Source: Nostoc sp. RI_552 (GTDB lineage: Bacteria > Cyanobacteriota > Cyanobacteriia > Cyanobacteriales > Nostocaceae). From it: 64,000 nucleotides of DNA. Positions 38,450 through 47,847 of the stretch are shown in pieces. The stretch covers positions 1 to 64,000 of the forward strand of contig WGNO01000007.1 of NCBI GenBank assembly GCA_016124525.1, in the 5' to 3' direction. A program made the position numbers and the translations under genes. Position 1 is the first letter of the stretch, and each line of letters begins with the position of its first letter. Under the pieces are notes generated by a model. The model saw nothing but the letters and a program-made list of their open reading frames with translations. It did not search any database and was not told where the DNA came from.

Positions 38450-39372
38450 TGGCGGAACGGGCATTGAGTTTACAATTAAGTGAACCTCTGATTTGGCATG
38501 GGTGGAAATACCAATTTTTGTTGATTTCGTTGACGAAAAGCGATCGCGTGATCAAACCAACAGATTTGAGAAATTTAGAATTTCCATCTGGTATTGATAT
38601 TAGCGGTGGTGTGGTGATTTCTGGACGTGCTCCTATTTGGTTGTATGCTTATCTGACCCACGAACTACATCCCAATGCTTGGGTAGCTTGTTATGATCCT
38701 CGCTTATCTGGTGCTGTGGTTGTGGCTACTCACGCTCATTTCTTTCGCATTGGTGATGTAATTCCTATAGAACCTCCCAATGGTCGCCAGAGGGAATTAT
38801 GTCCGGCCCTAATGGTTGTGGGTCCACCGGATAGCGGTAAAAGTGTACTTTCTCATGCTTTGTTTCAGGCTTTGTTAGCAGAAAATCCTGATATATATTT
38901 GCAACGCGCTCACTGGGATGGTGAGGGTAACTATCTTTTAGAACTAGATGCAGATACGAGTGAAAAAGAGATTGAAGCTTTTAAGCACCGCGATCGCGGT
39001 GTTTTAACTGAAGAATTTTTTCTTTACCATTCTCAAGGTATCCTGAAATTACGACGACAAAAGTCTCTGGTGATTGTGGATGTAGGGGGAATGGTACAGC
39101 CAGAAAAGTTACCAATTTTAGAAGCTTGTAGCCATTATTTAATTATTAGTTCCAAGGCGGAAGCTATTGACAGTTGGCATGAATTTTGTGGCGATCGCGG
39201 TAATTTAAAACCTATTGCGGTGATTAATAGTGTTCTGAGTACGACGGAAATAATTCATCAGCAGCAACCTTATTTAGAGATGACGGTGGGCCCGTGGATA
39301 CGTGGTAAAGCTCCAACTGTACCTCAAGTTTTGTTAAGACGGGTGAGAGGATTAATCTCTCCTATTCAGTAA
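38449..39372 (+). CDS. csx3: Csx3 ring nuclease fused to a P-loop ATPase
   Basis: 307 residues. Residues 1-105 are Csx3-like, with ISGRAPIWLYAYLTHELHP and WVACYDPRLSGAVVVATHAH. From about 118 a P-loop domain starts: VVGPPDSGKS (Lys131), and later LVIVDVGGMVQPEK as a Walker-B-like strand. Csx3 (Crn3) proteins degrade cyclic tetra-adenylate and so end type III CRISPR signalling; cyanobacterial members often carry such an ATPase domain whose job is unclear. It lies just before the III-D-like operon, 131 bases ahead of cas10. Confidence 0.88.
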   Translation: MAERALSLQLSEPLIWHGWKYQFLLISLTKSDRVIKPTDLRNLEFPSGIDISGGVVISGRAPIWLYAYLTHELHPNAWVACYDPRLSGAVVVATHAHFFRIGDVIPIEPPNGRQRELCPALMVVGPPDSGKSVLSHALFQALLAENPDIYLQRAHWDGEGNYLLELDADTSEKEIEAFKHRDRGVLTEEFFLYHSQGILKLRRQKSLVIVDVGGMVQPEKLPILEACSHYLIISSKAEAIDSWHEFCGDRGNLKPIAVINSVLSTTEIIHQQQPYLEMTVGPWIRGKAPTVPQVLLRRVRGLISPIQ

Positions 39373-39503
39373 ATATTTTGGGTAAATTGCTGTATTTTTT
39401 ACTATTATCTATAGTATTTTGCAGCAAATAATGATTAGTTTAGATGGTTGTTTGTGAAGAATTATTTAAATAATTTAAAAACCTATGCCAGAAGTTACTT
39501 GAT

Positions 39504-41834
39504 ATGAAGAACAGTACTTGGATGACAACGGCGATGGCTTGGTGTTTAGCCTGGGGTAATGAGAAAACACCTCAATTTGATTTGGCAGTTTTACGCCAAA
39601 TGCAAGAGGCTTTAAATCAAGGTCAAGAGGTACCAGGAGAAGTAAAGGAATTAGTTAGACAGGTACAAGAGTTAGAAGGTTTACTATTTCCGCAAAAAGT
39701 TGAAGAACTGAAGCAGTTAACAGAGAAATTTCCCCAACTGTGGAACTCTAAAATCGGTTTAGTTTATGGTGGTGCAACGAAGATTAAACAATATGTGTTT
39801 GAGGCTTCTAAGCTTCCAGATATCCGGGGTGCTTCGGCTTTATTGGACAGAATTAATTTAATTGATTTACCTGCATTTTTTGGGGGTGAAAATCATCCAG
39901 ACTATGAGCAGTGTCAACGGGCTCAAGATTACTGTCAAGAGGTTAGAGAAAATTGGTTAAATCAACCAGACAATTTTCCTCAGCTTTCTGAGGCGCTTAT
40001 TCCAGAGTTAATTATTTATTCTACAGGTGGAAACATTTTAGCATTTTGTCCTCCTGGTTTTGTGGATGATTTAGCCAATGCTATTGAAAAACGTTATACT
40101 CAGGAAACTCTAACGGCTAATTCTTGTGCAGTTGGTGGTAAATTTAAGTTATTAGAAATCCCATTTGGGTTGCTACCAAATACTATCACTAAGGACACAT
40201 TTTGGATGGAAAAATGTGTGGCTGAATGGGATAAAAACCCACTCATCAAAGCTTACTTTGAGCAGCCTAATATGTCACCAAAGGAAGCTTTTCAGGAGCG
40301 TAAAACATTTAATGAGTTGGCTGGTAAACTAGCATCTTTATTTAATCAACGGCGTAATGGTAATAGTTTAGTGGGCAAAAATAGACCTTTGCGCTGTTAT
40401 CCGCCAATGTTTGAAACTCATCCTTATGTAGTAAGAGATGAAAATGATCGCCGATCCGCAGTTATCAAAGCCGAACAACTTCCTAATGAACCTTGGTTTT
40501 CTGAGAGTTTGGCTCGTAAGCGTCTTGTTGGACAAATAGCTAAAAAAGATTACAGTTCTACAACCTGGTATGAAAAAGCTGGTTTTGGTTGGAAACCAGG
40601 AAAAGCAATTGAAACTTGGGTAAATAAATTTGAGTTTTTTTTGTATCATACGCCACATAAGTATTATGGTAAGATTCCCTCAGAAAAGATTCATCCTGCT
40701 CAAGTGAAAGAAGCTATTTCTGTCAGAGAAATTGGTGATGCTAGTATCGTTCCTGGGTTCGTGGCTTATATTTATGCAGATGGTAATAATATGGGTGGCT
40801 ACATCCAAAAAGAAATTAAAAATCCCAAAGATTACCAAAATTTTAGTCGGGATATTGTGGAGGCTACAGAAAAATCAGTTTATGCGGCTTTAACAAAGCA
40901 TCTCGCACCCCATAAGTTAAATCCAAATTTGCAAGCTGAAAGAAATAGTGATAAGGAAGTTTGGATTCATCCTTTTGAAATTTTAACTATTGGTGGGGAT
41001 GATGTGATGTTGATTGTTCCCGCAGATAAAGCATTGGCTATTGCTCAAACCATTGGCGAAGAGTTTGAGAAAATTCTGTTAAGTAAAGGAAAAAGATACA
41101 GAACCGATGGGAAGTATAATCCAAAAGCAGTACACAGGTATCAAGTTGAAAAGGAAGTTAGTGGAGAAAATAAATGTGAATTTCCATGTAAATTAAGTAT
41201 GTCTACCGGGGTATTGATTACGGCTGATGATACACCCATATATTATGCAGAAAGGCTGACGGGACAGCTGTTAAAATCTGCGAAAAAACAAGCGAAGGAA
41301 TTGAAAAAGAAAGATTACTATGGTGGAACGGTAGATTTTTTAGTGATGAAATCTGTAACTATGATTTCTTCTAATATTAATGACTTTCGTTCTGAGGGAT
41401 TAACCAAGTTTAGTAGCAAACGGCAAAAACTTAAATTGTATGCAGCACCCTATACTTTATATGAACTAGGGGGACTGTTGAAAACGGCTGAAGCTTTAAA
41501 AAACTCAGAATTTCCGCGATCGCAACTTTACCAAATCCGCAGTTTACTAGAACAGGGTAAACAGACAGCTATACTCAATTATCGTTATTTACGAGTGCGA
41601 TTAAGTGATAAAAAAGCTCAAGACTTGCTGAAGATTGAGTTTGAAGATGCTTGGTGTCAACCTAAAGATCCATCTAATAATGGTAATCTTGCGCCTTGGA
41701 TGTCTTTAAAGGAAGGGGATAAAGTTACCTATGAAACTATCTGGCGAGAATTGGTAGATTTATATCCTTTTATTACTAAACAGCAGGATGATTCCGCGCT
41801 GACAACATCACAGCCACAAACATTACAATCATGA
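39504..41834 (+). CDS. cas10: Cas10 of a III-D-like complex, without HD domain
   Basis: 776 residues. The N-terminus is a short helical region, not an HD nuclease; palm 1 starts near residue 84 with KIGLVYGGATKIKQYVFEASKLPDIRG, a Cmr2-like pattern, and IYSTGGNILAF. Palm 2 carries the synthase motif GGDD (497-500), so cyclic oligoadenylate production is likely. The lack of HD agrees with subtype III-D. It opens the plus-strand operon and overlaps the next gene by four bases. Confidence 0.9.
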   Translation: MKNSTWMTTAMAWCLAWGNEKTPQFDLAVLRQMQEALNQGQEVPGEVKELVRQVQELEGLLFPQKVEELKQLTEKFPQLWNSKIGLVYGGATKIKQYVFEASKLPDIRGASALLDRINLIDLPAFFGGENHPDYEQCQRAQDYCQEVRENWLNQPDNFPQLSEALIPELIIYSTGGNILAFCPPGFVDDLANAIEKRYTQETLTANSCAVGGKFKLLEIPFGLLPNTITKDTFWMEKCVAEWDKNPLIKAYFEQPNMSPKEAFQERKTFNELAGKLASLFNQRRNGNSLVGKNRPLRCYPPMFETHPYVVRDENDRRSAVIKAEQLPNEPWFSESLARKRLVGQIAKKDYSSTTWYEKAGFGWKPGKAIETWVNKFEFFLYHTPHKYYGKIPSEKIHPAQVKEAISVREIGDASIVPGFVAYIYADGNNMGGYIQKEIKNPKDYQNFSRDIVEATEKSVYAALTKHLAPHKLNPNLQAERNSDKEVWIHPFEILTIGGDDVMLIVPADKALAIAQTIGEEFEKILLSKGKRYRTDGKYNPKAVHRYQVEKEVSGENKCEFPCKLSMSTGVLITADDTPIYYAERLTGQLLKSAKKQAKELKKKDYYGGTVDFLVMKSVTMISSNINDFRSEGLTKFSSKRQKLKLYAAPYTLYELGGLLKTAEALKNSEFPRSQLYQIRSLLEQGKQTAILNYRYLRVRLSDKKAQDLLKIEFEDAWCQPKDPSNNGNLAPWMSLKEGDKVTYETIWRELVDLYPFITKQQDDSALTTSQPQTLQS

Positions 41835-42550
41835 TAGATTTACGGATACCCCCAAATAAGGTTAAAACCATTGACCTAACAGCCATTATTGATAGTGCTT
41901 TGTGTGTCGGTGCTGGCGGTTCTGATGGTTCTCTTGCAGATAAACCGATAATCCGCAACGCCCAAGGACAATTGATTATCCCTGGTTCTCAAGTTAAAGG
42001 TAAACTGCGCCATGAGTGCGAAAAACTGGCTAGGGGGTTGGGATGGCAAATTTTTGAGTCACCAAAAGCTGAAGTGCTTTGTCCCAGTGAAGAACAAGTC
42101 AGTGGCCAATTTCGATGTGAGTATCAAGTAAAAGGCTACAAAGGCTATCACTGTTTAATTTCTCAAATCTTCGGTAATCCCATACTTCCGTCGCGAATTG
42201 TGGTGGATGATTTGATTTGTCAGCTATCACGGGAGGATTTACCAGAAGTTATCCGTCCCGGTGTGACGATAAATCGCCGTCGTCGGATTGCAGAAGAGAA
42301 AAAACTTTATTTTCTGGAAACTTCCCCACCCCATAATCAATTGGAATTTAGGGGAGAAATTCATTTATTACCAGATTGTCCAAAATACGCCGAAGCTTTG
42401 ATTTTAGCAGGTTTGCGTCATATTCATGCTTTGGGTGGAAGTAAATCGGCTGGGTTGGGTTGGCTGAGTTGGAAAAGTTTATCAACTTTATCAAAAGATG
42501 ATCAAGGCTGGGAAATGTTGTTACCCAAGGTGAAATATGAAGCAAATTAA
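41831..42550 (+). CDS. Cas7-like RAMP (Csm3 family), III-D-like
   Basis: 239 residues. Cas7/Csm3 hallmarks: an N-terminal beta strand, GGSDGSLADKPIIRN with a candidate catalytic Asp, the IPGSQVKGKLRHECE thumb/Gly-rich motif, and the C-terminal GGSKSAGLGWL Gly-rich loop. Two Cys (near 78 and 95) may bind metal. It would form part of the crRNA-binding backbone and may cut target RNA. It overlaps cas10 by 4 and csx10 by 14 bases. Confidence 0.85.
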   Translation: MIDLRIPPNKVKTIDLTAIIDSALCVGAGGSDGSLADKPIIRNAQGQLIIPGSQVKGKLRHECEKLARGLGWQIFESPKAEVLCPSEEQVSGQFRCEYQVKGYKGYHCLISQIFGNPILPSRIVVDDLICQLSREDLPEVIRPGVTINRRRRIAEEKKLYFLETSPPHNQLEFRGEIHLLPDCPKYAEALILAGLRHIHALGGSKSAGLGWLSWKSLSTLSKDDQGWEMLLPKVKYEAN

Positions 42551-43817
42551 ATTAGAGATTACAGCTTTATCTCCTTTAGCCATGGCTAGTCAAAAATCCG
42601 GTTCTGTTAGTGAGGCTGAGGATTATATTCCTGGTTCTGTGATTCGAGGGGCGATGGCGTCTCAAATATTGCGAATATATGGGATTACAGAGGAAAATTT
42701 AGCACCAGATGGTGGGGATTTTCAGGCATTATTTTTAAATGATGAACCTGCGATTTTTCATAATGCTTATCCTGCTGTACCTAAAAGTACTGATGATGTG
42801 ATGGTTTTACCAGCTACAGCAGTTAGTTCTAAAACAAGTCCAGGCTTTAAACCTAAGGGTAACGGAGTTTTTGATACTTTAATTGACCGTTTTTGTGCAG
42901 ATGCATACAATTATCTCTTTGACCCTAGCGATCCAAAATCTTTAGCGGAAAAGACAGATACACGAGTTGAACCTTTTGGCGGTTTCTATAGTTGTCACAA
43001 TGGTGAATATCGCAGTCATTCCGTTAGCCAAAGATTTTTAACAAGAGTAGGTATTAACCGTCAACGTGCTACCTCTCAGGATGGTATACTTTACAGTATT
43101 GAAGTTTTAAATGAATTTGTCAAAAGTGGGGAAGATAAAAATTGGCAGCCTGTAGTTTACAGCAGTGTAATTTTAGTTGAGGATGGAAAATTAGCTGAAT
43201 CTCTGACACATTTTATTAATGAAAATCCGAGGATTTTTCGTTTGGGTGGTGGAAGTTATAGGGGTTTGGGGAAAGTTCACACCCAAGCCACAATTGCGGA
43301 TGCTACAACGGATGTTAAAAGTCCAATTAAAGCATTTAATGAGAAACTGAAGTCACGTTGGGAACTTTGGTCAGTTTTTGGAGAACCACAGAAAAACCTG
43401 TTGGAAAACCGTACCTATTTTACCCTAGACCTCCAAGCTGATGCTATTCTCTCGGAAAATTGGCAACGAACTACAGTCATTTCACCATCAATGTTATGTG
43501 AATTTGTCAATTTGGAAGATGAATTTGCACAACTTCCCAATGACACAGCCAAAAAAGATTTTCTCAAATTGGAAGTAGCCTATAGCAGTTACAACTATCG
43601 TTCTGGGTGGAATTCAGCTTGGGGATTGATGAAGGATATAGAATTAGTTACTAACCGAGGTGCAGTATATTTATTTAGTACAAATAAACCAGATATATGG
43701 ATAGATAAGTTAAACAAATTAGAACTGAAAGGAGTGGGCGATCGCACTGCTGAAGGTTTTGGTCAAGTACAGATTTGTAATGAGTTTCATAATGTATTTA
43801 GGGAGAATGCAAAATGA
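42537..43817 (+). CDS. csx10: Csx10 (Cas5/Cas7-like RAMP)
   Basis: 426 residues. The start matches Csx10: ITALSPLAMASQKSGSVSEAEDYIPGSVIRGA, followed by the central FRLGGGSYRGLGKV Gly-rich loop and a C-terminal FGQVQ. Csx10 is the signature of subtype III-D and probably caps the crRNA 5' handle in place of Csm4/Cmr3. The large size suggests a fused second RRM-like domain. It overlaps both neighbouring genes. Confidence 0.87.
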   Translation: MKQIKLEITALSPLAMASQKSGSVSEAEDYIPGSVIRGAMASQILRIYGITEENLAPDGGDFQALFLNDEPAIFHNAYPAVPKSTDDVMVLPATAVSSKTSPGFKPKGNGVFDTLIDRFCADAYNYLFDPSDPKSLAEKTDTRVEPFGGFYSCHNGEYRSHSVSQRFLTRVGINRQRATSQDGILYSIEVLNEFVKSGEDKNWQPVVYSSVILVEDGKLAESLTHFINENPRIFRLGGGSYRGLGKVHTQATIADATTDVKSPIKAFNEKLKSRWELWSVFGEPQKNLLENRTYFTLDLQADAILSENWQRTTVISPSMLCEFVNLEDEFAQLPNDTAKKDFLKLEVAYSSYNYRSGWNSAWGLMKDIELVTNRGAVYLFSTNKPDIWIDKLNKLELKGVGDRTAEGFGQVQICNEFHNVFRENAK

Positions 43818-44224
43818 GTGACTTTCCGCAACAGCACCAACAACTAAAAATCCAAAAACGTATTCTTCAGTGTGAGGATGATTTAGTTATCTGGATTCAA
43901 GATGCTTTAGATAAAACTAATTACGGTGATTTAGAAGAATCTCAATTTCGTAACTTGTTACGTGTAGCTGATACTACTGATAGTGCAGAGGTCATTAAAA
44001 ATTTTATCCGCTATCAAGTAGGAAGGGATAAAAAATGGGGAAGAGGTAAAGACTCTCTTGCTGAGAAGATTATTTTACATATTGATAATGATATCAAAAA
44101 AGCTTCTCAAAAAATTGCTGGCGATTATCAAGCAGAGTATAAGCCGATTTGGTTGGAATTAATTCGCCGCTATTTAGGTTATGGCGCACGTCATTTGAAA
44201 TATAAACGCGAAGGTGCAGCATAA
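43814..44224 (+). CDS. Putative small subunit (Cas11-like) of the III-D-like complex
   Basis: 136 residues, all-helical and basic in character, with a core FRNLLRVADTTDSAEVIKNFIRYQVGR and a C-terminal WLELIRRYLGYGARHLKY. No named domain is certain. By size, fold prediction by eye and position after csx10 it fits the small Cas11/Csm2 subunit that stacks on the target RNA. It starts within the csx10 stop (ATGA overlap). Confidence 0.65.
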   Translation: MSDFPQQHQQLKIQKRILQCEDDLVIWIQDALDKTNYGDLEESQFRNLLRVADTTDSAEVIKNFIRYQVGRDKKWGRGKDSLAEKIILHIDNDIKKASQKIAGDYQAEYKPIWLELIRRYLGYGARHLKYKREGAA

Positions 44225-44276
44225 ATAAAAAGTCTTTGACTATACAAAAGAAAATTTTTTTATCAGGGATAAAAGC

Positions 44277-45392
44277 ATGAGAAACACACTTATTTGTACA
44301 GTTGGTACAAGTCTTTTCAATAATCTTAACAATGCAGACCAAGCAATTAAGCAAGTATTTCAAGAGAAAAACTGGAATCAACTGTCCCTGTTATTGCTAG
44401 GGCAAAAAAATTCAGATCGTATCTGTGGCGCTGAAATTAACTCAATTACGAGCATTTGTCATAAAAATTTGCTCACATCGAAAATCAGATTAATTTTCCT
44501 AGTTTCAGATACAGAAGATGGTAAAAATATTGGCAATCTGCTTAAATTGTATTACCAAAATAAAAGTAATCCTTTGCATTTTGAAAAAGTAGATGTGCGT
44601 GTACTAGAAGGATTACGTGATAATGATGTTAAGGCGTTTAAGCAGCAAGGTCTCAAAAATCTTGTACGGGAAATTAGTACGGAGGTAAGAAAATTTAGTT
44701 CGGAAGCAATTGCTATTAATGCAACTGGTGGCTACAAAGCACAGATATCATTTGCAGGTATGATTGGACAAGCATTAGAAATCCCAGTTTACTACTTGTT
44801 TGAAAAGTTTTCTGAAGTTATTGAACTTCCGCCACAACCTGTTGCTTTAGACTTGGCTTTTTGGCTAAATAACTATGTGTTATTTGCACAACTTGAAGAT
44901 GAGGATTTTATAGAAAAATCAAAATTCGAAGGATATTTAGAAAATCAATATTTAAGTTCCATAATTGATGAGGTACCTGAAGGCGAAACAATTTTGGTGA
45001 GTCTTTCTGCAATGGGAGTTTTATTTAATGAACGTTCTAGATTGCAATTTGCTAAACAAGAAACTAGCATTCTGTCTTTAGTCCCTCAAGATGATACTGA
45101 CCCTGAACGTAAACCCATAAGTTTGAGAGATGACCACGGAAAAGATATTCTTCATAAATTTGCCAAAAAAATTTGTCGTTCTCCGTATGTGAAAAAAGTA
45201 GTCAATTCTCTACCATTTAATCCCCGGCGTACTAATCCCATTCTTAATACTACTAAGGATGGACTTGTGGAATTTGTTTTAACTTGGACAGATAAAGGAT
45301 TTGGTTTATGTATTGAAACAACAGGACGAAACTTAGCAGAAACAAATAGTATAGCTTTGCATTTAAAAGAAAAATTTGCTGAAAATAATTAA
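44277..45392 (+). CDS. CARF-domain effector with RelE-like C-terminus
   Basis: 371 residues. The N-terminal CARF domain shows CTVGTSLFNN (about 7-16) and AINATGGYKAQISFAG (about 146-161), which bind cyclic oligoadenylate in this family (TIGR02619-like). No HEPN motif (RN-x4-H) is seen. The last 100 residues (SPYVKKVVNSLPFNPR, then VEFVLTWTDKGFGLCIETTGRN) resemble the RelE ribonuclease fold of the CARF-RelE effector Cami1. If so, it would cut ribosome-bound mRNA once cyclic oligoadenylate rises. The C-terminal assignment is inference. Confidence 0.7.
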   Translation: MRNTLICTVGTSLFNNLNNADQAIKQVFQEKNWNQLSLLLLGQKNSDRICGAEINSITSICHKNLLTSKIRLIFLVSDTEDGKNIGNLLKLYYQNKSNPLHFEKVDVRVLEGLRDNDVKAFKQQGLKNLVREISTEVRKFSSEAIAINATGGYKAQISFAGMIGQALEIPVYYLFEKFSEVIELPPQPVALDLAFWLNNYVLFAQLEDEDFIEKSKFEGYLENQYLSSIIDEVPEGETILVSLSAMGVLFNERSRLQFAKQETSILSLVPQDDTDPERKPISLRDDHGKDILHKFAKKICRSPYVKKVVNSLPFNPRRTNPILNTTKDGLVEFVLTWTDKGFGLCIETTGRNLAETNSIALHLKEKFAENN

Positions 45393-45399
45393 ATCAATT

Positions 45400-46284
45400 A
45401 TGTTTGACACATTCAAAAACCGCCTAGAAATCACAGGTGTACTCACCACAGTTACAGCCTTACGCATCAGCAACGGACGTTCCACAGAACCGATAGGCTC
45501 GGATTTACCTGTGATGAAAGATGCTTTAGGACAACCATTAATACCGGGATCTAGCTTTAAAGGTGCATTGCGATCGCGTCTCGAAAGCTTCCTCAGAGGT
45601 ATAGATTCCAGGTTGGCTGCAAATCCAGCCATTGAGGCGGAATGGTCAATTACAAATGCACGTCTTAATGGTGAAGATGGTATTAAAAAAGAACTGGAAA
45701 AAGAACTAGAGAAATATCCAGAGAATGAACGTAGTAAAAGAAGAGATACACTACTAACTGAAAAGATTATCAATGAAAGCGACTTAATTTCTCTTCTGTT
45801 TGGTTCACCTTGGATAGCTAGTAAATTTCAAGTGCGGGACTTAACGGTATTACCTGACACTTGGTTTGGACAGTACCAAGAAAGAGACGGTGTGGCCATT
45901 GACAGAGACACGGAAACAGCCGCAGATGGTAAATTGTATGACTTTCAAGTAGTTCCGGCTGGGACAGGGTTTGAATTTAAGGCGGTGGTAGAAAACGCTG
46001 AGGAATGGGAATTGGGTTTGTTGATGATTGGGTTACATCAATTTGAGATAGAACAGATACCACTGGGAGGTGGGCGATCGCGTGGGTTGGGTGTTGTTAA
46101 GCTAGGTATAGGTAATATGCGTTGGATTGATGTCAGTAACAATCCAGAGAAATTACTGACATATCTACAAGAATTAGTCAGTAGCAATCCTGGTGATGAC
46201 ATACCCAGCTATGAAGATGCTCAACAATTTAAGCAGGATTGGACTGAGGCTTTGATTAATCATTTAAGAAACAATATAAATTAG
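45400..46284 (+). CDS. Cas7-like RAMP (Csx7/Csm3-like), III-D-like
   Basis: 294 residues from ATG 45400, seven bases after the CARF stop; the upstream in-frame start overlaps that gene. Motifs: NGRSTEPIGSDLPVMKD with a candidate catalytic Asp, LIPGSSFKGALRSRLE, DGVAIDRDTETAADGKLYDF and LGGGRSRGLGVVKL. This is the pattern of the SSO1426-type RAMP family. It is one of several paralogous backbone subunits in this operon. Confidence 0.85.
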   Translation: MFDTFKNRLEITGVLTTVTALRISNGRSTEPIGSDLPVMKDALGQPLIPGSSFKGALRSRLESFLRGIDSRLAANPAIEAEWSITNARLNGEDGIKKELEKELEKYPENERSKRRDTLLTEKIINESDLISLLFGSPWIASKFQVRDLTVLPDTWFGQYQERDGVAIDRDTETAADGKLYDFQVVPAGTGFEFKAVVENAEEWELGLLMIGLHQFEIEQIPLGGGRSRGLGVVKLGIGNMRWIDVSNNPEKLLTYLQELVSSNPGDDIPSYEDAQQFKQDWTEALINHLRNNIN

Positions 46285-46361
46285 ATTTCCACCGCCGAGG
46301 TAACGCCAAATTCTTGATAATTCCATGTGACTTTCAATATTTATCTGAATACCATTTAGCC

Positions 46362-47303
46362 ATGCACAAAAGATTTGTTAACCACTGCACTATCGATTTA
46401 ACCATCATACCTGATGGCCCCATGCTGATTAAATCCGGTAAAGAAGGAGCGGACCCCACAAAGCCAGATATGGAGTTTGTGGAAACCTACCACCCTGGGG
46501 GACGTTCTATATATTTACCAGGAAGCAGCTTAAAGGGTGCGATTCGCGCTCATGGGGAACGGATAGTGAGGACTGTGGGTAAAGAGAGCAGAACTAACTC
46601 GAGTTTACCTTGGGCTAATGACCCATTAAATGATAAATATGAATATCTGAAGGATAAATCAACCAGCGATATTTATAAACTTTCGTCTTTCACAGACCAA
46701 ATTTTTGGTAATACTTCTATCGCTAGCAGATTGAGAATAGAAGATGCTTATCCTGATAAATCCGTACCATTAAAACTTGAAGAAAGAAACGGGGTAGCTA
46801 TTGATAGAGTCTTTGGTTCAGTAGCAGTTGGTCCTTTTAATTATCAAGTCTGTACATCCGGTGAATTTCACACCAAAATACATTTAAAAAACTTTACTTT
46901 GGGACAGTTGGGTTTAATTGGGTTGGTATTGCGTGACTTGAATGATGGTTGGTTTGGTTTAGGTTTCGCTAAATCTCGCGGTTTGGGTACTGTACAGGTG
47001 AAATTAAATCAAGCTGTGGTGCAATATCCTGGTTGCATTTTGTCGGAAGATAAACAAATTCTGGCTTTAGGTCGTCAAAAGCAATGGCCTCACACTTACC
47101 TCTTAGGTGCTGGAGAGTTTTTAGAATCACAAGAAGCACAGTTATATGGTTTCCCCTCGTCAGACCATCAAGATACACCTGTTGCTGCTCAAGAAATGGA
47201 TTTAGGTTTTGGTGTAGCACTGACTTGGCCAGAAGGTACTGTTCATGATTTATTTGAGCGCGGTGTCAGGTGTTGGAGTCAATTATTGGGTGTAAATAAG
47301 TAA
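46362..47303 (+). CDS. Cas7-like RAMP, III-D-like
   Basis: 313 residues from ATG 46362 (MHKRFVNHCTIDLTI); a start at 46314 would add 16 residues of no family character. It shows KEGADPTKPDMEF with candidate Asp, YLPGSSLKGAIRAHGERI, RNGVAIDRVFGSV and FAKSRGLGTVQV. The extended C-terminus (about 240-313) is not seen in the neighbouring paralogues. It is a probable backbone subunit of the complex. Confidence 0.83.
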   Translation: MHKRFVNHCTIDLTIIPDGPMLIKSGKEGADPTKPDMEFVETYHPGGRSIYLPGSSLKGAIRAHGERIVRTVGKESRTNSSLPWANDPLNDKYEYLKDKSTSDIYKLSSFTDQIFGNTSIASRLRIEDAYPDKSVPLKLEERNGVAIDRVFGSVAVGPFNYQVCTSGEFHTKIHLKNFTLGQLGLIGLVLRDLNDGWFGLGFAKSRGLGTVQVKLNQAVVQYPGCILSEDKQILALGRQKQWPHTYLLGAGEFLESQEAQLYGFPSSDHQDTPVAAQEMDLGFGVALTWPEGTVHDLFERGVRCWSQLLGVNK

Positions 47304-47340
47304 TTCGTAATTCGTAATTCAGAGGTTTAAACTACGTGGT

Positions 47341-47781
47341 ATGACTTTTGTTGGTGTTAAAAAATATTTATCAGTTACGGATTTGCTAAGTTTAATCAAG
47401 AAATTCGCAATTGAACCTAGCTACTATTTTTTGCGTTGGACTCATGAAGTTAGTAAACATTGGGAAGAACGACCTGAAGAAAAACATTTCCCTATGCTGG
47501 AGGGACAGATGTTTAATAAACAATGTGAATTGAGATGGAAGCACAAACCGAAGAATGGTTATGAAGTTCTACTTTTGAGTATTGGCGGGGAAGAACCAGA
47601 TTTTATTAAAATAGGTGAAAGTTGGCAGATACAAGAAAGAGAAGCTCATTTAATTTCTCCGGAAAATAAACGTTTTCCCAAAAGTCTACCTCCCCCAAAA
47701 GAAGATATGGCCCAACGATATTTTGTTGATGAAAAAACTGCAACAGTACACTTTGTTGCTCTGACAATTAACCGAAAATAA
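47341..47781 (+). CDS. Possible Csx19-like type III-D accessory protein
   Basis: 146 residues. I do not recognise it with certainty. A core LEGQMFNKQCELRWKHKPKNGYEVLLLS resembles the Csx19 pattern (leading hydrophobic residues, ELRW, then strands), and the C-terminus has paired strands (RYFVDEKTATVHFVALTI). Csx19 is a frequent subtype III-D companion without a known role, and the operon context supports the guess. Confidence 0.45.
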   Translation: MTFVGVKKYLSVTDLLSLIKKFAIEPSYYFLRWTHEVSKHWEERPEEKHFPMLEGQMFNKQCELRWKHKPKNGYEVLLLSIGGEEPDFIKIGESWQIQEREAHLISPENKRFPKSLPPPKEDMAQRYFVDEKTATVHFVALTINRK

Positions 47782-47847
47782 GCAGTCTAGCTCTCAACCT
47801 CTGGGTCTGATGGGCTTCTAGGTGATATAAATCTACATTCAATTAAC

